Assembly (NCBI GenBank): GCA_964603595.1
Contig: CAZRVN010000003.1
Coordinates: 186,001 to 250,000, forward strand
Source of the DNA: JAQVEM01 sp964603595
GTDB taxonomy: Bacteria > Actinomycetota > Humimicrobiia > Humimicrobiales > Humimicrobiaceae
DNA length: 64,000 nucleotides
Direction: 5' to 3'
This document shows, in pieces, positions 61,874 to 64,000 of the stretch. The stretch's first letter is position 1. Every line of letters begins with the position of its first letter. The notes beneath the pieces were generated by a model. That model was not told the DNA's origin. It did not search any database and saw only the letters and a list, made by a program, of their open reading frames with translations. The translations under genes and the position numbers were made by a program.

Positions 61874-62548
61874 GTGGTAGAAGAAGTTAAGAATAGGGCC
61901 ATGCCGCTTCTGGGAGATAAATTTCCCGAGATGGAAGTACAGACAACCCATGGTGTGATGAAACTGCCGGGCGATATGGCAGGGAAATGGTTTATTCTGT
62001 TCAGCCATCCGGCAGATTTTACTCCTGTTTGCACAACAGAGTTTGTGGCTTTTCAGAAAAGGTATGACAAGTTCAGGGCATTAAATTGTGAGTTGATAGG
62101 GCTCAGCGTTGACCAGGTCTTTGCTCATATAAAGTGGGAGGAATGGATAAAAGATAATCTTAAGGTTGAGATTGAATTTCCCATAATTGCTGATACGGGA
62201 GCTGTAGCTGAAAGACTGGGTCTGATTCATCCGGGTAAAGGGACAAATACAGTAAGAGCAGTTTTTGCTGTGGACCCGGAATCAAAGATTAGGATAATGC
62301 TCTATTACCCTCAGGAATTGGGAAGGAATATGGATGAAATCTTAAGAATCGTGGAAGCAATGCAGTTATCCGATGAAAACAAAGTTGCAATGCCTGCAAA
62401 CTGGCCCAACAATGAAATTGTGGGTGACCATGTCATAATATCACCTGCAAAGGATGTAAAGACTGCAAAAGAGCGGCTTGAGAAGTCAAAAGCAGGGGAA
62501 TTTGAATGCTTTGACTGGTGGCTGTGCCATAAGAAATTAAAGAAATAG
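61874..62548 (+). CDS. Peroxiredoxin, Prx6/archaeal-type
   Basis: GTG start, behind AAAGGAGG. The 224-residue peroxidase has the peroxidatic Cys53 in HPADFTPVCTTEF. Near the end Cys212 and Cys218 lie six apart (ECFDWWLC), as in the archaeal Prx6-type enzymes, where the first is the resolving Cys. The Prx6-type ending LPANWPNNE is replaced by MPANWPNNE. It reduces hydrogen peroxide and organic peroxides. Its presence is common in anaerobes. Confidence 0.92.
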   Translation: MVEEVKNRAMPLLGDKFPEMEVQTTHGVMKLPGDMAGKWFILFSHPADFTPVCTTEFVAFQKRYDKFRALNCELIGLSVDQVFAHIKWEEWIKDNLKVEIEFPIIADTGAVAERLGLIHPGKGTNTVRAVFAVDPESKIRIMLYYPQELGRNMDEILRIVEAMQLSDENKVAMPANWPNNEIVGDHVIISPAKDVKTAKERLEKSKAGEFECFDWWLCHKKLKK

Positions 62549-62869
62549 GGTTTTTCAGCTGCTTTTATCCGGCTATATTATTTTAATTAAGCCCGGCTGT
62601 AGAAAATTAAATAAAAAATATTAGAAAGGATATATCCGTAGAGTAAATCCTTAAGGGGTATTTTTTTAATTTTTGACATCTTGATTTGACTTCAATAGAT
62701 TATAATTTATCCTACAGAAGAATTTATAATTTTAATCACATGTTTATATACTGGGATAGAGCAATTTTTATTTATTTTTATTTCAAAAATTATATAATTA
62801 GAAGGTTAAAAAACTAAAAAAACATTACAGCAGAGGTTTCAAAATAATAAATTATATTGAAAGGTTAAT
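62549..62869. other. Intergenic region with probable murI promoter
   Basis: TATAAT lies at 62701-62706. A TTGACA at 62673-62678 is 22 bases upstream and TTGATT at 62681-62686 is 14 bases upstream, neither at ideal spacing. A T-run follows AAGGGGTA at about 62660-62667 and could be a weak terminator after the peroxiredoxin gene. No open frame was found. Confidence 0.4.
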
Positions 62870-63673
62870 TTGGACAGCAGGGCGATAGGAGTATTTGATT
62901 CCGGGGTTGGCGGTCTTACTGTATTAAGGGAAATAATAAAGAGTGTTCCCAATGAAAATACCATTTATTTCGGGGATACAGAGAGGGTTCCATACGGTCC
63001 CAGAAATTTAGATGAAGTTAAGAAATTCGTTTTTAAAATAACGAAGTTTCTTTATAATAAAGATGTTAAGCTGATTGTTATTGCCTGTAACACTTCTACG
63101 GCAGCAGCTTTTAATGACCTAAAAGAGCGTTATGATATACCCATAGTAGGGGTAATAGAGCCGGGAGCCAGAACTGCTGTCTTTAATACCAGAAATAAAA
63201 GGGTTGGAGTTATTGCCACTAAAGGTACTGTAGAAAGTAATGAATACCGGAAAGAAATTGCCAGAATTGATAAAGATATAAAGACATTCCAGGTGCCGGC
63301 TCCTTTGCTGGTTGAATATATAGAAAGCGGTGTTCTTGGAGGAGAAAGTCTTGACAGGGCTATTGACGGGTACCTGAAACCGTTACTTGATGCAGGGATT
63401 GATGTATTAATACTCGGCTGTACCCATTTCCCGTTAATAGAAAGAAGGATTTTATCCCGCAGTGGTGATGGAATAAGGGTGATAAGCTCAGCAGTAGAGA
63501 CTGCGAAAGATGTAGAAAAAATACTTATAAAAGAAGGGCTGTGCGCGGGTGGTAGCAGGAAACCGCAGAGGATTTTTTACGAGACCGGCAGTACCAGCAA
63601 GTTTCTTGAGGTGGGAAAGATGTTCCTGGGAGAAGAGATAAAGGAAGTTACAAGGACAAAACTTGATATGTAA
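62870..63673 (+). CDS. murI: Glutamate racemase
   Basis: TTG start with AAAGG 6 bases upstream. MurI makes D-glutamate for peptidoglycan. It has AIGVFDSGVGGLTVLREI near residue 5 with catalytic Asp and Ser, FGDTERVPYG near residue 34, VIACNTSTAAA with catalytic Cys73, GVIEPGARTA and LGCTHFPLIE near residue 182 with the second catalytic Cys. Length 267 is normal. It is 45 bases before rph. Confidence 0.95.
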   Translation: MDSRAIGVFDSGVGGLTVLREIIKSVPNENTIYFGDTERVPYGPRNLDEVKKFVFKITKFLYNKDVKLIVIACNTSTAAAFNDLKERYDIPIVGVIEPGARTAVFNTRNKRVGVIATKGTVESNEYRKEIARIDKDIKTFQVPAPLLVEYIESGVLGGESLDRAIDGYLKPLLDAGIDVLILGCTHFPLIERRILSRSGDGIRVISSAVETAKDVEKILIKEGLCAGGSRKPQRIFYETGSTSKFLEVGKMFLGEEIKEVTRTKLDM

Positions 63674-63718
63674 TAAAGAATATTTAAACATTATTTTAAC
63701 AGGGAAGGTTTGTTTGCA

Positions 63719-64000
63719 ATGGTTAAAAGAATTGATGACAGGGAGAATGACCAGCTGAGGGAAATCAAAGTAACCCGTAATTATATCTCGCATGCTGATG
63801 GTTCGGTATTTATTGAAATGGGCAAAACCAGGATTGTATGTACGGCTATTGCTGAAGATAAGGTTCCAAGGTTTCTGGCAGGAAAGGGTTCCGGGTGGAT
63901 TACTGCTGAGTATGACATGATACCCGGTTCGGCACCCCAGAGGATAATCAGGCCGCAGACTGTAGGAAGAATTAACGGGAGGACCCATGAAATACAGAGA
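63719..64000 (+). CDS. rph: Ribonuclease PH (3' end outside window)
   Basis: The ATG follows AAGG by ten bases. The visible 94 residues match RNase PH: DDRENDQLREIKVTRNYISH, GSVFIEMGKTRIVCTAIAED, FLAGKGSGWITAEYDMIPGS near residue 52 and TVGRINGRTHEIQR at the window edge, the conserved phosphate-binding arginine block. The enzyme trims tRNA 3' ends using phosphate. Pairing of murI with rph is frequent in Gram-positive genomes. Confidence 0.93.
   Translation, partial: MVKRIDDRENDQLREIKVTRNYISHADGSVFIEMGKTRIVCTAIAEDKVPRFLAGKGSGWITAEYDMIPGSAPQRIIRPQTVGRINGRTHEIQR

Overview
The window is a visibly AT-rich piece of a bacterial chromosome. Start codons are often TTG or GTG behind good AGGAGG-type ribosome binding sites. 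The order comF - cold-shock gene - hpf - secA - prfB - ftsE - ftsX - M23 peptidase - ctp - smpB - ssrA is typical of Gram-positive (Bacillota/Actinomycetota) chromosomes. No outer-membrane genes are visible. The bifunctional phosphoglucose/phosphomannose isomerase and the two LbH-type GDP-mannose pyrophosphorylase-like genes beside ahcY and mtnA would fit a low-GC, anaerobic, possibly uncultured actinobacterial-type lineage. That placement is inference; the sequence alone does not settle it. I saw no rRNA, tRNA or CRISPR array.

Layout. 1-12460 is a cell-surface region. It holds a polyprenyl-phosphate sugar synthase (partial), two SMR-type flippase-like subunits and a DUF2723 GT-C glycosyltransferase. 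A lipoprotein polysaccharide deacetylase, a membrane-anchored SGNH hydrolase and a duplicated convergent module follow; each module copy has one small membrane protein and one anchored beta-propeller protein. 12657-23308 is a run of glycosyltransferases (GT4 and GT2) with another SMR-type flippase subunit, evidently for a surface polysaccharide. 23527 encodes an orphan Phd/YefM-like antitoxin. 23864-30605 is a trpEDCFBA operon with a leader peptide and attenuator in front and no trpG. 30794-32330 is a small accessory patch with an ATC-hydrolase family protein, an SRPBCC protein and a decayed M23 peptidase fragment.

32471-42765 carries sugar-nucleotide genes that together can take fructose-6-P to GDP-mannose and on to GDP-D-rhamnose, plus ahcY and mtnA of the methyl cycle. 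42737-53144 is the core block of ComF, cold-shock protein, HPF, SecA, RF2 (with a programmed +1 frameshift), FtsEX and its presumed M23 partner, Ctp protease, SmpB and tmRNA. 53145-58776, immediately downstream of tmRNA, is an accessory region. It has two lipoprotein genes broken by in-frame stops, small genes, a candidate large structured RNA, an IS1595-type transposase with a tandemly duplicated catalytic motif, and a SIR2-like protein without a canonical start codon. 58777-64000 returns to housekeeping genes: ilvD, a YggS-type PLP protein, a peroxiredoxin, murI and the start of rph.

The main items for a second look are the structured RNA at about 55471-55785, the trp leader/attenuator, the duplicated membrane-protein/beta-propeller modules, the accessory region behind tmRNA, and several multi-domain surface and glycosyltransferase proteins.
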